Assembly: GCA_004014935.1 (NCBI GenBank)
Contig: CP025322.1
Coordinates: forward strand, 124,001 to 188,000
Length of the DNA stretch: 64,000 nt
Direction: 5' to 3'
Origin: Saccharomycopsis malanga
Taxonomy: Eukaryota > Ascomycota > Saccharomycetes > Ascoideales > Saccharomycopsidaceae
A program made the translations under genes and the position numbers. Positions 30,773-40,928 of this stretch are shown piece after piece (the stretch's first letter is position 1; each line of letters starts with the position of its first letter). Below the pieces are notes generated by a model that was not told where the DNA came from, ran no database searches, and was given only the letters and a program-made list of their open reading frames with translations.

Positions 30773-31729
30773 ATGTCCAACCCTCAAGCCTTGATTTCAG
30801 AGGTATGTGTTCAACTACTTTATGTTTCGATGGCAAACGTTCAATGATGATATGTCAGTAACTAGAAATACTAACTTTTTTAGGCTGACAAAAAATGTGG
30901 TCCAATTAGCGGATTTTCCAAGTTTTTTGGTGGCGGTGGTACTTATCGTTTTGAGGAGGCAGCTGACCTTTATATTCAAGCAGCAAATTTGTATAAAATT
31001 CAGAAGCAATATCTTGAAGCAGGAAAGCTTTTCGAGAAAGCTTCACAGGCGCAGATAAAGGCAGAAAGTCCAGATGAGGCCGGAAACACTCTCGTGGATG
31101 CTTATAAGAGCTACAAGGATGACTCGCCACAGGATGCTGCACGTGTGTTGAAGGAGGCTATCAAGATCTTCACAACTCGTGGACAGTTCCGTCGTGCTGC
31201 CAACTTTAAAATGGACTTGGGAGCCATTTATGAAGAGAATTTGAATGATTTGAGTGAAGCCACTACTCATTATGAACAGGCTGGAGACTGGTACTCATCA
31301 GATCAAGCTCAAGCATTGGCTAATAAGGCTTATGTGAAAGCTGCAGATCTTGGTGCTCTTTCAGGCAACTACATCCAAGCTGCTGCCTTGTATGAAAGTG
31401 TGGCAAAAAAGTCCTTAAACAACAATTTGTCTAAATGGAGCTTGAAAGATTACTTTTTCAAGTCTGTTCTTTGCTATCTTGCTGCTGATGATATGGTTGC
31501 TGGAAAAAAGACTTTGGACAAGTTTAACGACTGGGATAACAGCTTTGCCCTGACAAGAGAAAACATTTTACTCAACGATTTGATCCAGGCAATTTCTGAC
31601 AGGGATGGCCAGGCTTTCGCTGACAAACTCTACGAATATGACCAGTTCAGCAAGTTAGACAAGTGGAAGACGACCATTTTGTTGAAGATTAAAAACTCTA
31701 TTGTCGAAGCTGACGATGACATCTTGTAA
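30773..31729 (+). CDS. SEC17: Alpha-SNAP Sec17, spliced, 291 aa
   Basis: Adaptor that recruits the Sec18/NSF ATPase to SNARE complexes for disassembly; a peripheral membrane protein. Exon 1 is 30773-30802 (MSNPQALISE) and exon 2 is 30884-31729. The 81-nt intron begins GTATGT, has TACTAAC at 30869-30875 and ends 8 nt later in AG. The mature N-terminus continues ADKKCGPISGFSKFFGGGG, the membrane-binding loop of the family, then FEEAADLYIQAANLY and the TPR-like helical array (RGQFRRAANFKMDLG near 125-140, SKWSLKDYFFKSVLCYLAA). The end KLDKWKTTILLKIKNSI with an acidic tail and final Leu matches yeast Sec17. Length is nearly identical to S. cerevisiae (292 aa). A CTG codon in FALTRE sits where orthologues carry a polar residue. 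Confidence 0.96.
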
Positions 31730-32605
31730 TTTGTTTCAATTTGTTTAGGTCTATATACGTTTTGCAATTTTATTTGCTCAAATTTCAAAAATTGACGTAG
31801 TCTGTTACTTTACTTACTTTGAAGTATTCAAAGCTAATTTTGCTAAAATTTTACATCAATGAAACTGTCTGTTCCACGCTTTCTCAATGTTGCCTGAAAA
31901 CTAAGATATAAATTTAAAAATAAAACCGGAAACTATGTAAAGGAAGAGAAAGCTAATCTTCAAATGAATTTACTGAAAGTGTGCCTGAACTTCTTTTCAA
32001 GACAATCTAATTTTGAGTACTTTTCATGGTTGACAAACTTTTACTCCTAAAGCTCAATTTTGGGGACAATTTTATAAATTTTTAGTGTCAAGCAGTGATT
32101 TTTCAATATAAGAATTTATTTTGAACCGGAACTTATTTCAGTTTGTTGGCTCAAGTAACACCTGATGAAATTTTGCTTGGGGTCCTAATAGTTTCGTTTG
32201 TTTTTCTTTCAATATTATTTGCACACCTCTCTTTTATTGATCATTATTCGAATGATTATCGGACCCCATTGTCTTTTATCATTTTCTAATCAATTTTTGT
32301 AACAATGCATTTGCTTCCATTGATTTTATTCACTGTGTACTTCTGTGCTCAAATGACTGTAATAAGTATGTTAATCGCCATGTTTTATCCATTTTTATCC
32401 TATAAACACTACGTTCTTTACAACGCGATTAAAAAAGATATTGTTTATAAAAGCAAGATTAAGAAGCCTGTGAGCTGTTTCTTTAACAGCCAACCAAACA
32501 TGAGCAAAACCAAAAAAGAAAAAAAAACAAGAACAATCAGCTGAAATGTGTGATACTAAAACAAGGGGATACAAACAAAAATCAAACAGAGATGCAAGAA
32601 AAGTA
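31730..32605. other. Convergent intergenic region SEC17/MAE1 with one doubtful small ORF
   Basis: 3' flanks of two converging genes, 876 bp. A plus-strand ORF at 32305-32544 (ATG, 79 aa) encodes two hydrophobic segments (LLPLILFTVYF and ISMLIAMFYPFL) and a lysine-rich end. I do not recognise it and it could be chance. Nothing else is visible. Confidence 0.35.
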
Positions 32606-34549
32606 CTAATACTGGTGGGTGTGAATATCTTTACGATGTTCAACCTTAATCAATGGTCTATATCTTGGTTTCCACATCTGTGACTTGACCCACTTGTGGG
32701 CTTCATCAAAATCTCTTGGTACCTTGACCTTTTCTTTAGTGCCTGGGATGTATTCGCTTTCTACTCTAGCCAAGTTTTGCTCCACTGCCTTAAGAAGGAC
32801 AGCGGTGGCAATTCTTGACGAGCATTCGATAATTTGTTCTACTGGAGGAAGCAAACCAGCTTTTGGGTTCTTTTGTTTTGGTGACAAAGTTGCCAATTCG
32901 TCGACAGCAGCACTGATCATCTCATCACTGATGTAAGTGGCTCTGGATAATACGGCACCCAACCCAATGCCCGGGAATGAGAAACAGTTGTTGTTCTCAG
33001 AACTTACGTAACCGTTGACAGGCTTGAATGGAGATCCGGTGGCAACCAAGGCGTTGTTTTCGGTCCATTCCATAAGATCCTTTGGAGTTGCCTCATGTAG
33101 TCTGGTTGGGTTAGACAATGGGAAAATAATAGGGCGTGGGTTATGTTTATACATTTCCTTGACGATTTCTTCGGTAAATGAACCAGGGCGAGTAGAGCAG
33201 CCGATCAAAATGGTTGGTTTGACCTTAGAAACGACCTCAAACAATTGTTTAGTGTCTATGTCTTTCCAGTCGTCGGCCTTGTCAGCATAAAGCAATTGGT
33301 CAGCGGATGCTAAACCAGAATCTTTCATAGAATCAAGAATCAAACCATAACGATCAACGCAATGAATTTTACTTCTTGCCTCCTCAACAGTAGCACCATG
33401 AGTTCTCATATGAGATACAATTTGGTCAGCGATACCTAAGCCAGCAGACCCAGCACCGAAGATGACAATTTTGGAGTCAAGTAAGTCACGCTTAGTGAAA
33501 TTAAGAGCTGCAATGATAGAAGACATCACAACAGCACCAGTGCCTTGGATATCATCATTAAAACAAGGGATTTCCTTTCTATATCTTTTAAGCAACTTTC
33601 TAGCATTTCCTACACCGAAATCTTCGAAATGCACCACAGCATTTGGGAATCTCTTCTTTATGGATTTGATGAAAATATCACAAAATGCATCGTAAGCATC
33701 CCCAGATACTCTGGCAAATCTGTTTCCCATATAAAGCTCGTCATTGGCCAACTCTTTGTTATTGGTACCCACGTCCAAACACACTGGAATGGCTCTACCA
33801 GGATGAATACCACCACAAAGAGTCATCAAAGACAACTTGGAAATGGCAATTCTGACACCACCAACGCCTTGATCGCCTATACCAAGGATACCTTCACCAT
33901 CAGAGACAACAATGTAATCAACATCCTTGTCCTCACCGAAACTTGCCAATCTCTTTTCAACGGAATAAGGATCCGTAATGTCCAAGAAACAACCTTCTGG
34001 TTTTCTGAATCTATGCGAATAAGCAGCGATAGCATCACCTTCAGTAGGTGTGTAAATGATAGGCAAAAGCTCTCTAACGTGTCTTCTAACCAACTCGTAG
34101 AAAAGAACCTTATTTTGCTGTCTCATACTCGAACAGAAATCATTCTTTGCCAAAGGAGTTTTGAGGAAAGACAATTGTTTGTATGCTCTTTCAACTTGTT
34201 CGTCCAAGGTATTGACTTGTGGTGGAAGTAAACCTTCTAAACCAAAAGCAACTCTTTCTTCCACTGTAAAGGCAGAACCCTTGTTAAAAAGTGGGGAATT
34301 AAGAATTTGAAACCCGGTAAGATCACATTCAACTGGTCCCTCCACAGAAAGTCTGGTAGATTTTGGCTTATGTGCCTTATACAAAGCAACTGCCTCTTGG
34401 CCAACAGGAGTTCTCGTAGTAATAGTATGCGAATGTGTACCAGCGACAAGGTTTTCGCTTGATAGCGATCTATTTGGAACACCACCTCTATTGTTAAGAG
34501 TGGTACGTTCTGCTGGGACAAAGCCCTGTGTAGTTTCGCTAATAGTCAT
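32606..34549 (-). CDS. MAE1: NAD(P)-dependent malic enzyme, 647 aa
   Basis: Oxidative decarboxylation of malate to pyruvate with reduction of NAD(P). Family blocks in order are FCSSMRQQNKVLFYEL (about 140-155), the catalytic tyrosine motif IYTPTEGDAI, VVSDGEGILGIGDQGVGG, HFEDFGVGNARKLLKRYR, the metal motif FNDDIQGTGAV and the Rossmann fold VIFGAGSAGLGIADQI. FPLSNPT and FPGIGLGAVLS follow near the end. S. cerevisiae Mae1 is mitochondrial. Here the first 20 residues (MTISETTQGFVPAERTTLNN) carry two acids and one arginine and do not look like a matrix presequence, so a cytosolic form is possible. Codon bias is strong (AGA, TTG, GTT), suggesting good expression. ATG at 34549. Convergent with SEC17; a long gene-poor region lies upstream. 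Confidence 0.95.
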   Translation of the reverse strand: MTISETTQGFVPAERTTLNNRGGVPNRSLSSENLVAGTHSHTITTRTPVGQEAVALYKAHKPKSTRLSVEGPVECDLTGFQILNSPLFNKGSAFTVEERVAFGLEGLLPPQVNTLDEQVERAYKQLSFLKTPLAKNDFCSSMRQQNKVLFYELVRRHVRELLPIIYTPTEGDAIAAYSHRFRKPEGCFLDITDPYSVEKRLASFGEDKDVDYIVVSDGEGILGIGDQGVGGVRIAISKLSLMTLCGGIHPGRAIPVCLDVGTNNKELANDELYMGNRFARVSGDAYDAFCDIFIKSIKKRFPNAVVHFEDFGVGNARKLLKRYRKEIPCFNDDIQGTGAVVMSSIIAALNFTKRDLLDSKIVIFGAGSAGLGIADQIVSHMRTHGATVEEARSKIHCVDRYGLILDSMKDSGLASADQLLYADKADDWKDIDTKQLFEVVSKVKPTILIGCSTRPGSFTEEIVKEMYKHNPRPIIFPLSNPTRLHEATPKDLMEWTENNALVATGSPFKPVNGYVSSENNNCFSFPGIGLGAVLSRATYISDEMISAAVDELATLSPKQKNPKAGLLPPVEQIIECSSRIATAVLLKAVEQNLARVESEYIPGTKEKVKVPRDFDEAHKWVKSQMWKPRYRPLIKVEHRKDIHTHQY

Positions 34550-36136
34550 TGTTGATGGGTGTTTAGACGAAGAGAACGAAGAATGTGGGAGTCAAAAATT
34601 GGCTTATAAGGTAAATAGCCAAGAAAGGAAGAGCAACAATCTGAAGGGATTGTTGATGGGAAATTAGACAGATGAGCAACTGATCTGACGTCTCAATTTA
34701 TATCGGGAACAGGAATATGAAGAAAAGAGTTTTTAACAAAATGAAGACCAACTGACTTTTATAGTACAAATGACTCTAACTTGTAAGAAAATGCCAAAAA
34801 AGAGCAACGACCGCCGGCAATGTGGAGAAGATGAACTGGCGATGCCTGAGACACTAAAAAGACGCTTGATACTACTCAGTTAACAAAGTACATGGAATAT
34901 GCTTCCTTTCTACAATTAATCAAGGTTTACATAATTGGGAAATGGGCTACTTATAAATGTTGTTCGAATGAGTAATCGTGTGCGGTGTTACGCTTGATAC
35001 CATCAGCAAAATGGTGTTACCTAACGGTGTACAGTACTTAAAAACTTCTGTTAACTAGCAAATATGGTGAAAAATATGAAATCTTAGCAAAACACTATAT
35101 GCGGGATATGTGTGTTCATGCGCTGGGTGCATAGAGGTGCATGGTGACGGCCCCGAATCCCCCCGACCTGCCCGAGACGTTCCGTATACCAGAAGGGCGG
35201 GTTTATCATATTAAGGTATTAAGGAATATACCGTGTCTGGCCTTATTGATTTTATATAGCACTCTATATAGTGTTTTTTTTTTACTATGTATCCTCTAAG
35301 AAACTTTACTAAATTTTTTCGCTTTCAATTTTGTGTTTTATAAGAGCAGTTTGTTCGATGATTATCTTGGTTATTCGGTAAGACAACAATATCATGTCTT
35401 AACATAATTCTCAGGTACCAACTCCGAGATTAGCGACCAGAACTCCGACCCGGACTGCGAGAATATTTAGCAAATGGACATCTCGTTACGACCTGTAGTA
35501 TGCGATCTGCCCTTTTCCAGCAACTTTTGATCTACAACCCCAATTCTCTTTGAAAAATATGTTTAAAGTAAAATACAATGCACAGATGTCAATTTACGTA
35601 GATTTCCAAAGCGCCGTCTCATATACAAATTTTCGCCAGTCGCCGGTTTGGTCCGACAATATAGCTTCTGGCCATCTTCTCCACTTTTGTTCATTGCCTA
35701 ATTAGTGATTACTGAACGCCAGTCGCCTAAACGTTTCATATTTCGCACGCGATTATCACCAAATTTTTATCATAAATATCAGAGATGAAAACTAGGAAAC
35801 AATGCAAGCTATTGTAGCGATAGGTCTACTTTTTTACAAGTTGCTTGAAAAGTCAAATGACTTTTGGCATATAGCTTGAGTTATCAACTTGTATTGCGTA
35901 GAAACTAAAGTAAAAATGGTGAAGAAAAGGAAATGGTTATGTAGCGCTGCGATATAAAATACTATTGACATTTAAGAGTGGTGTGGTTGGTGCTCAGCTC
36001 AGCTCAACCACGGCAATGTTTCAGCAAACATAAAAGAATATTCTCAATGTTTTATATTAGAAAGGCTTTCCCCGGGTTAATCTGTAGATCATATGAGTTT
36101 AGTAGATCTTTCAACATCATCATATGTATTTTATAA

Positions 36137-36223
36137 TTTGTAATTTACAAGCGCGTAGATACGGAATTGATATATACTGGGCTCGAAAGATAAGATTAAG
36201 ATTATTATTATTTGTAATTTACA
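36137..36223 (+). repeat. Retroposon-like repeat, copy C (61 bp) with 13-bp target duplication
   Basis: Element 36150-36210 runs from GCGCGTAGATACGG through ATACTGGGCTCG to a TAAGATTAAG(ATT)n tail. It is flanked by the exact 13-bp direct repeat TTTGTAATTTACA at 36137-36149 and 36211-36223. This is the shortest of the well-bounded copies and holds only the 3' end of the family. Confidence 0.85.
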
Positions 36224-36421
36224 GAGCATTCATGTGTCGAGTATACATGTTTGCGAAACACCAATGGTCTTCATATGAACTATAATGAACAAATGCGCTG
36301 TTTTTCCCAGAGAAAATTGAGAGTTAGGAATTGGACAATTACTCAAGAGTAAATAGACATTAATGTGATGGCATATTCAATAGAATCGGTCTTAAAACAT
36401 AAGTATGGGATCAATACTAAC

Positions 36422-36481
36422 AATAATAATAATAATCATATATATTGGGAGCCCAGTACATATCAGTTCCGTATGCACGCG
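36422..36481 (-). repeat. Retroposon-like repeat, copy D (about 60 bp)
   Basis: Minus-strand copy: the (AAT)n tail lies at 36422-36436, then ATATTGGGAGCCCAG and ACATATCAGTTCCGTATGCA. It holds the same 3' part as copy C. Flanks (GGATCAATACTAA and GGTATTCATACTGA) may be a degraded target duplication but are not exact. Confidence 0.75.
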
Positions 36482-36646
36482 ATGGTATTCATACTGAAAG
36501 AATTGATAGCCATGAAGGGCGTGGGTTACCTCCCAGTGATTATAGTAAGCACATATTTCTCAATGCTTTTTTGACAACATTCAACACCTACTACGTTCCA
36601 GTTTTGTTGTCAGATTGGTGGAATTGGTGAATTATTATTTTGCCGC

Positions 36647-36900
36647 AAGTAAACGAATTACTGAACGTGGTTTCCACAGGCAAGTGCAAATGTCTGAAAT
36701 ACGACCTAGACGAAAATCTAGTGCTTACTTTCCAACCCATTGGGTGTTCAGAAAAGCCAGCGAGAAGTTTACAATGACTGGGACATACTTGGGTTTTTTC
36801 CCACTGTGTTTTACCAAGTCCCCTTAGACATAGCGCGTACATACGGAACTGATATGTACTGGGCTTGAAATATAAGATTATTATTATTATAAGTAAACGA
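36647..36900 (+). repeat. Retroposon-like repeat, copy B (234 bp) with 10-bp target duplication
   Basis: Element 36657-36890 on the plus strand, flanked by AAGTAAACGA at 36647-36656 and 36891-36900. It begins ATTACTGAACGTGG, ends with the 3' hairpin (GTACAT...ATGTAC), GGGCTTGAAATATAAG and (ATT)n. It differs from copy A at 53.7 kb by about four substitutions and one 2-nt indel over 230 bp. Confidence 0.9.
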
Positions 36901-37076
36901 GTTGAAGACAAACACAGGTATTCGTTCTTGAAAATAGCCCGCGGTAACAGTTTTATTGAGCGTTCTATTATTTAAAATGCCATATCAACCTTTCAGCGGT
37001 CAAACTCATGATTTGTTTAGGGAAAGTGTAACTGGCCAATAACTAAAAAATTCACATAAATGTATTATTCTTTGAC

Positions 37077-37095
37077 AACGCTCCTTAGGAGCGTT
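37077..37095. repeat. 19-bp perfect palindrome with single-base centre
   Basis: AACGCTCCTTAGGAGCGTT: 9-bp arms around one central T. The GC-rich arms stand out in AT-rich sequence. Function unknown. Confidence 0.7.
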
Positions 37096-37389
37096 AGTAG
37101 AAAGATCATAAAAAACGGGAAACCTGAAGTACCCAGTCAATTTGAGGAAGTGTATAAATAAACAAACTTTCATACTGAGTTTTTAGCGAGAACCATGTGG
37201 ATGCGGAAAAAGCCTTATAAAATTTGAGGAGTGCCATTGTAAAAGACACGCGAGTAAAGACATTCCAGAAGAGTTTTTAAATTTTTTTCAAAATTATCCT
37301 GTGTAGTTTAAAAATGAGTATCTGAAGAATTTCATTTAGATTATTTGAAAATGTAACTCTGAAGCAATTTTACAAACATAGAAAGTTAT

Positions 37390-37574
37390 GGCAAGTGCAA
37401 CTGTCTGAAACACAACCTAGACCAAAGTCTAGTGCTAACTTTCCAATCCATCGGGTGTTCAACAAAAAGACGGTGGGCAGCTTACAATTACCAGAATATG
37501 ATTAAAGTTTCCCCACTGGGATGACATAGCGAGTATATACCAAACTGATATGTACTGGACTCAAAATATAAGAT
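37390..37574 (+). repeat. Retroposon-like repeat, copy E (about 185 bp, old)
   Basis: A diverged copy beginning at GGCAAGTGCAACTGTCTG and ending CAAAATATAAGAT. Recognisable blocks are CTAGTGCTAACTTTCCAA, ATCGGGTGTTCAA, ATAGCGAGTATATAC and CTGATATGTACTGG. The (ATT)n tail has decayed and no target duplication is evident. Confidence 0.75.
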
Positions 37575-38143
37575 ATGCATGTTGAAGGCAAGTGTGCGTT
37601 TAGCAAGATCCGTAAGCTTCGTGTGTTTACTCACTGGTCAAGCGTGCGTTTAGCCGGTCTCGCAAAACTTTCCTCGTCTTCTTTTTTCGGTGTTTTAGTT
37701 TTTCCGGGCACGCCTTGCATAAATAAATATGCAGCGCCATGCAGAGTCCGCATTTAGCAGAAACGCTAAAGAGAATTTGCCAATAATAGTAGGGTCAATC
37801 ATCAATTTTTTTCTTCTCGACAATGTGGCCCTTACAATTTTCGGGGAGAAGCAGATTTCCTGTGCTGTTGGTTTACCTCAAAAAAAATCTCGTTTTTCCG
37901 CATGCTTCAGCCGTGTGTGTCGGTATTTCCCCTACTTTGAAATGCTTTCAGCCGCACGAATATCACCAAATGTTCATATAATTGCTCACAAAGGTGTTTA
38001 ACAACAGCAATCAACTGATATTAATTGAATAGGTTCAAAATTCTTCACTAGAGTAATTCTTCAATAGAGTTTGTGTTCTGTTGATTTTGTAAGGAAATGT
38101 AAGAAATTCAGTAATTTTAAATATCAGTTTTACTATTGATGGC

Positions 38144-38177
38144 ATACGGCCGTATACCTTTGTAATATTATTACAAA
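38144..38177. repeat. Two adjacent palindromes downstream of the ATO gene
   Basis: ATACGGCCGTAT (12 bp, perfect) at 38144-38155 is followed after 3 bp by TTTGTAATATTATTACAAA (9-bp arms, central T) at 38159-38177. The first contains head-to-head CGG/CCG triplets like zinc-cluster factor sites. Both lie about 440 bp past the ATO stop. Confidence 0.6.
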
Positions 38178-38613
38178 CCGCCAAAGCAGGATTATACATG
38201 ATCCATTAAATGACAATAAAGCTGTCAAAAGATATAATGTTTTATTTTTCAGTTTAAAATAGACTGTTGTTACAGAAGATTGGCTTTTCTGCCCCTCTTT
38301 CCAGTTTGCATAGAGTGGGGCACAATTGAGGGGAAACCCTCATCATCAGATCTTTGGTATGATTTCCCAACATGAGAAGGCTCAGCATGCAAGGATTCTT
38401 GTTCAAATGTTGTTCACAAATCTATCAATAAGAAGGCGATTTCTACATAAAAAAATTATAGAGTAATGATAAGAAAATGTATTTTTGAATTGAAAACTAT
38501 GAAGCGAAGAAGGACAAAAGTTGAGGAAAAAAACAAATGACTTTAACGGAAAAATTATAATACAAAATGTAGCAGTCCTTTTCAAAAAGACAAACGATAA
38601 AGTAGAAGAAGAA

Positions 38614-39513
38614 CTAATGTTCTTTCTTGTAATGGTTGTTTGGCAAGCCGATTGAAGGACAGGTAAAATAACTATTTTGTTTGTTTGTCAATTGAGCAAA
38701 AGCATTGTACCAAGCAACAAGAGCTGTTAAAATACCAAAGATTCCTCCGGCAGTTTTACAGCCCTCACTGCCAGTGAATGCATTGACGGCAAGTAAAATA
38801 AAAGTGATGAACAAGTTGAAAAATAACATGAAAAATTCTAAAGTTGTTTTGAAAGTGCATGCAAGCAACATTAGGGTGAAAAGAGCCCAGGTTAACAAAT
38901 AGAACCCTAAAGCATTATCAAGCTGGCCGTCGCTTTCTTTATAAGCAGCAGCGATTCCAAACCAATCAAGCAAAACAGAAGAATATGAAAGCCAAAAAGC
39001 TCCATAAGAGGAAAATGCGAGGCCACCAAAAGTACTGCCACTGGCAAATTCCCACATTCCAGCAAGAACTTGTACAATACCACCATAAAACAACGATAAC
39101 CCAAGAACAATATTAGGGATAGATACTCCTCTGGCATTCGAATTACAAAGGGAAAGAACAAATGTTGTAGCAGCGAATGCACAGAGTCCCAAAGGCCCAG
39201 CGTTACCGTATTTTTTTTGTTCGCCCAGATTGTTCTTCAACAATTGAAGTTTTTCTAAAGACGAGTAATCAAGCCCCAAAGCCTCAAGTAACTCATTTTT
39301 GAATAACTTGGTGTTGCCCAAAATAATCACCTCCTGACCATTAAGACCAGAGCTAGTCAATACTCTGGAAACAGTTCTTGTATCAAACTTGGTACTGCCA
39401 TCACTGGTAGTAATTTCCTTGGAATACATTCTGGTTGGAACATTTTTGTCCAAATCTTTGTTAGTATAATTACTAATATCACTGTTGATACTGGCTTGGG
39501 ATGATGTTGACAT
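38614..39513 (-). CDS. ATO-family acetate/ammonia transporter (GPR1/FUN34/YaaH), 299 aa
   Basis: Plasma-membrane protein of the AceTr family linked to acetate uptake and ammonia export. The N-terminal 90 residues are polar and cytoplasmic, including QEVIILGNTKLFKNELLEAL, a block conserved with the neighbour. Six hydrophobic helices follow from about residue 103. The signature after them reads NAGPLGLCAFAATTFVLS, where the family usually has NPAPLGL. A later block is FGGLAFSSYGAFWLSY in helix 3. The end is QNSYFTCPSIGLPNN. It is a tandem paralogue of the gene at 40929-41795, same strand, 1.4 kb apart. The upstream region holds TACGGCTGAAGC, shared with that paralogue. Individual family member (ATO1, ATO2, FRP) cannot be assigned by eye. 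Confidence 0.93.
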   Translation of the reverse strand: MSTSSQASINSDISNYTNKDLDKNVPTRMYSKEITTSDGSTKFDTRTVSRVLTSSGLNGQEVIILGNTKLFKNELLEALGLDYSSLEKLQLLKNNLGEQKKYGNAGPLGLCAFAATTFVLSLCNSNARGVSIPNIVLGLSLFYGGIVQVLAGMWEFASGSTFGGLAFSSYGAFWLSYSSVLLDWFGIAAAYKESDGQLDNALGFYLLTWALFTLMLLACTFKTTLEFFMLFFNLFITFILLAVNAFTGSEGCKTAGGIFGILTALVAWYNAFAQLTNKQNSYFTCPSIGLPNNHYKKEH

Positions 39514-40928
39514 GGTTTATCGATTTACGATTATATTATATTATATGGTTGTTGGAAAAGCCTGTAAGCATTAAAGTAGCACTTAGTATGTAATAAAGAT
39601 ATTTGATGAATGAACAAATCTAACAAATAGATTAATTATATAAGAAAAAAAATATTATGCAGAAACTAAATTCATATTAAATGACAAAAAAATAACTCAA
39701 ACCTCACGATCAGCCACATGGCAGCTAAAAGGAAAAAAAAGTAAAATTATAGCTCCTTACACTTACAATACCAAAGTGAACCTATTTCTAATATTAATGT
39801 CATAAAGAATAAAAACAATTTTGTTCTCATTGGCCAATGAGTACGGCTGAAGCACTGTGAATTTAGGGTGCACAGTGTTCTGCATATTCTTGCATGCAGC
39901 GTGCATCATCGGACTAATTGCTACGCCAACGTTTTTCCACCAGGCCGTCTTTTTCCAGTCTTTAAACAACAAAAAGACCATCTTGTAGAAAGCCTTTAAT
40001 AAACTCACTTTGAGTGGAAATAGATGGGAAATTTGTTCTTTTTTCTCTCATTTTTTCTAGGTTCAAATACTTTTCTATAAGAACCGTTGCAGCATGCCAG
40101 GCATCTTAATGCATAAACGCATGCATGCTGCGGTCTTCTTGTTCAGCCGTACAGCTCAACTGCACCAGGACACTGCAAGCTGCTTGGGTGTTTTTTCTTC
40201 GACAAATTCGTTCCCAGTCTGTATGATCTTACACGAACTTAATACATTGGGGGGGAAATGCTCTATATACAAATAACCTTTTAAAGATGCTTTTTACTAT
40301 CATTAAAGTTGTTATCACTTACAGACATCTCCAGATTTCTTGTAGTCTTTTACCTTGTCTCCAGGTTTAGCGTTGAGTGACTTGATTTTTACCATACATA
40401 AAGGCAAAACTCTTACGTCAGCCCCTTTAAGTAACTACAAACTGTAGGATTTGTTGTTTTTGCTTGCTAGACAGTAGATCGTTAGTCACTATTTTGTCAG
40501 CCATTTCTAGTTTGAAATATTCTTGGCTTTCTGAATTGCCATGGGGCTAGATTGGCCATAAAGTCACGCAGTGCCACTCCGAATCGGAGTTACTAAAACT
40601 ATTATGTAAATGGCGTCAACAAGTTGTGCCTGAAATTAATGTATTGTTTGAGATTTTTTGTTATTTTTGAAGTATTTTCAACTGTTAGGCCTGGCGCAAA
40701 TTAATAATAATAATAATAATACTAAAAGATTTATGTGAGAAAAGTGATTTATTAGCAACAAAATGAAAAATTATAATAATAATAAATTGAGAATAGAAAT
40801 ATGTAAAATAGAAAACGCTTTCAAAGCTGTTTTGAAAATAAAAGGAGTTTGACATAATATTAAAACATTTGAAAAGTTGAATTGATAGTCAATGAAGAAT
40901 TGAAATAAACACGGAAAAAATAATTTAA
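39514..40928. promoter_or_regulatory. Promoter region of the first ATO gene with shared CGGCTGAA motif
   Basis: GTACGGCTGAAGC at 39841-39853 and its reverse GTACGGCTGAA (plus strand TTCAGCCGTAC) at 40142-40152 lie 330 and 630 bp upstream of the ATG. A 7-bp inverted repeat CACTGTG/CACAGTG surrounds 39854-39878. An (AAT)n microsatellite lies near 40701-40722. GCATGC clusters lie at 39892-39906 and 40089-40131. No gene seen in the spacer. Confidence 0.45.
40089..40131. repeat. Inverted repeat GCAGCATGC / GCATGCTGC
   Basis: Exact 9-bp arms at 40089-40097 and 40123-40131 with a 25-nt spacer that contains further ATGCAT-like steps. It lies about 580-620 bp upstream of the ATO start at 39513. It could be a regulatory dyad or an RNA hairpin. 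Confidence 0.55.

Larger units (their letters stand above)
34550..38613. other. Gene-poor region of 4 kb with retroposon-like repeats
   Basis: No convincing gene. It begins with the malic-enzyme promoter, which has a GC-rich patch at 35100-35210 and an inverted TCCG-ACC-CGGA at 35444-35454. From 36.1 to 37.6 kb it holds four copies of a short dispersed repeat (listed separately). Palindromes lie at 37077-37095 and 38144-38177. Open frames at 36591-36911 and 37575-38001 overlap repeats or lack similarity and are not called. Confidence 0.5.

Noticed and set aside
36591-36911. 106-aa open frame on the minus strand
   Set aside because: It lies inside repeat copy B and its flanks, runs against the sense of the element, and is matched only by copy A through DNA identity, not by protein conservation.
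37575-38001. Two overlapping open frames of 60 and 90 aa
   Set aside because: They are in different frames, have no recognisable domain and carry no codon bias.
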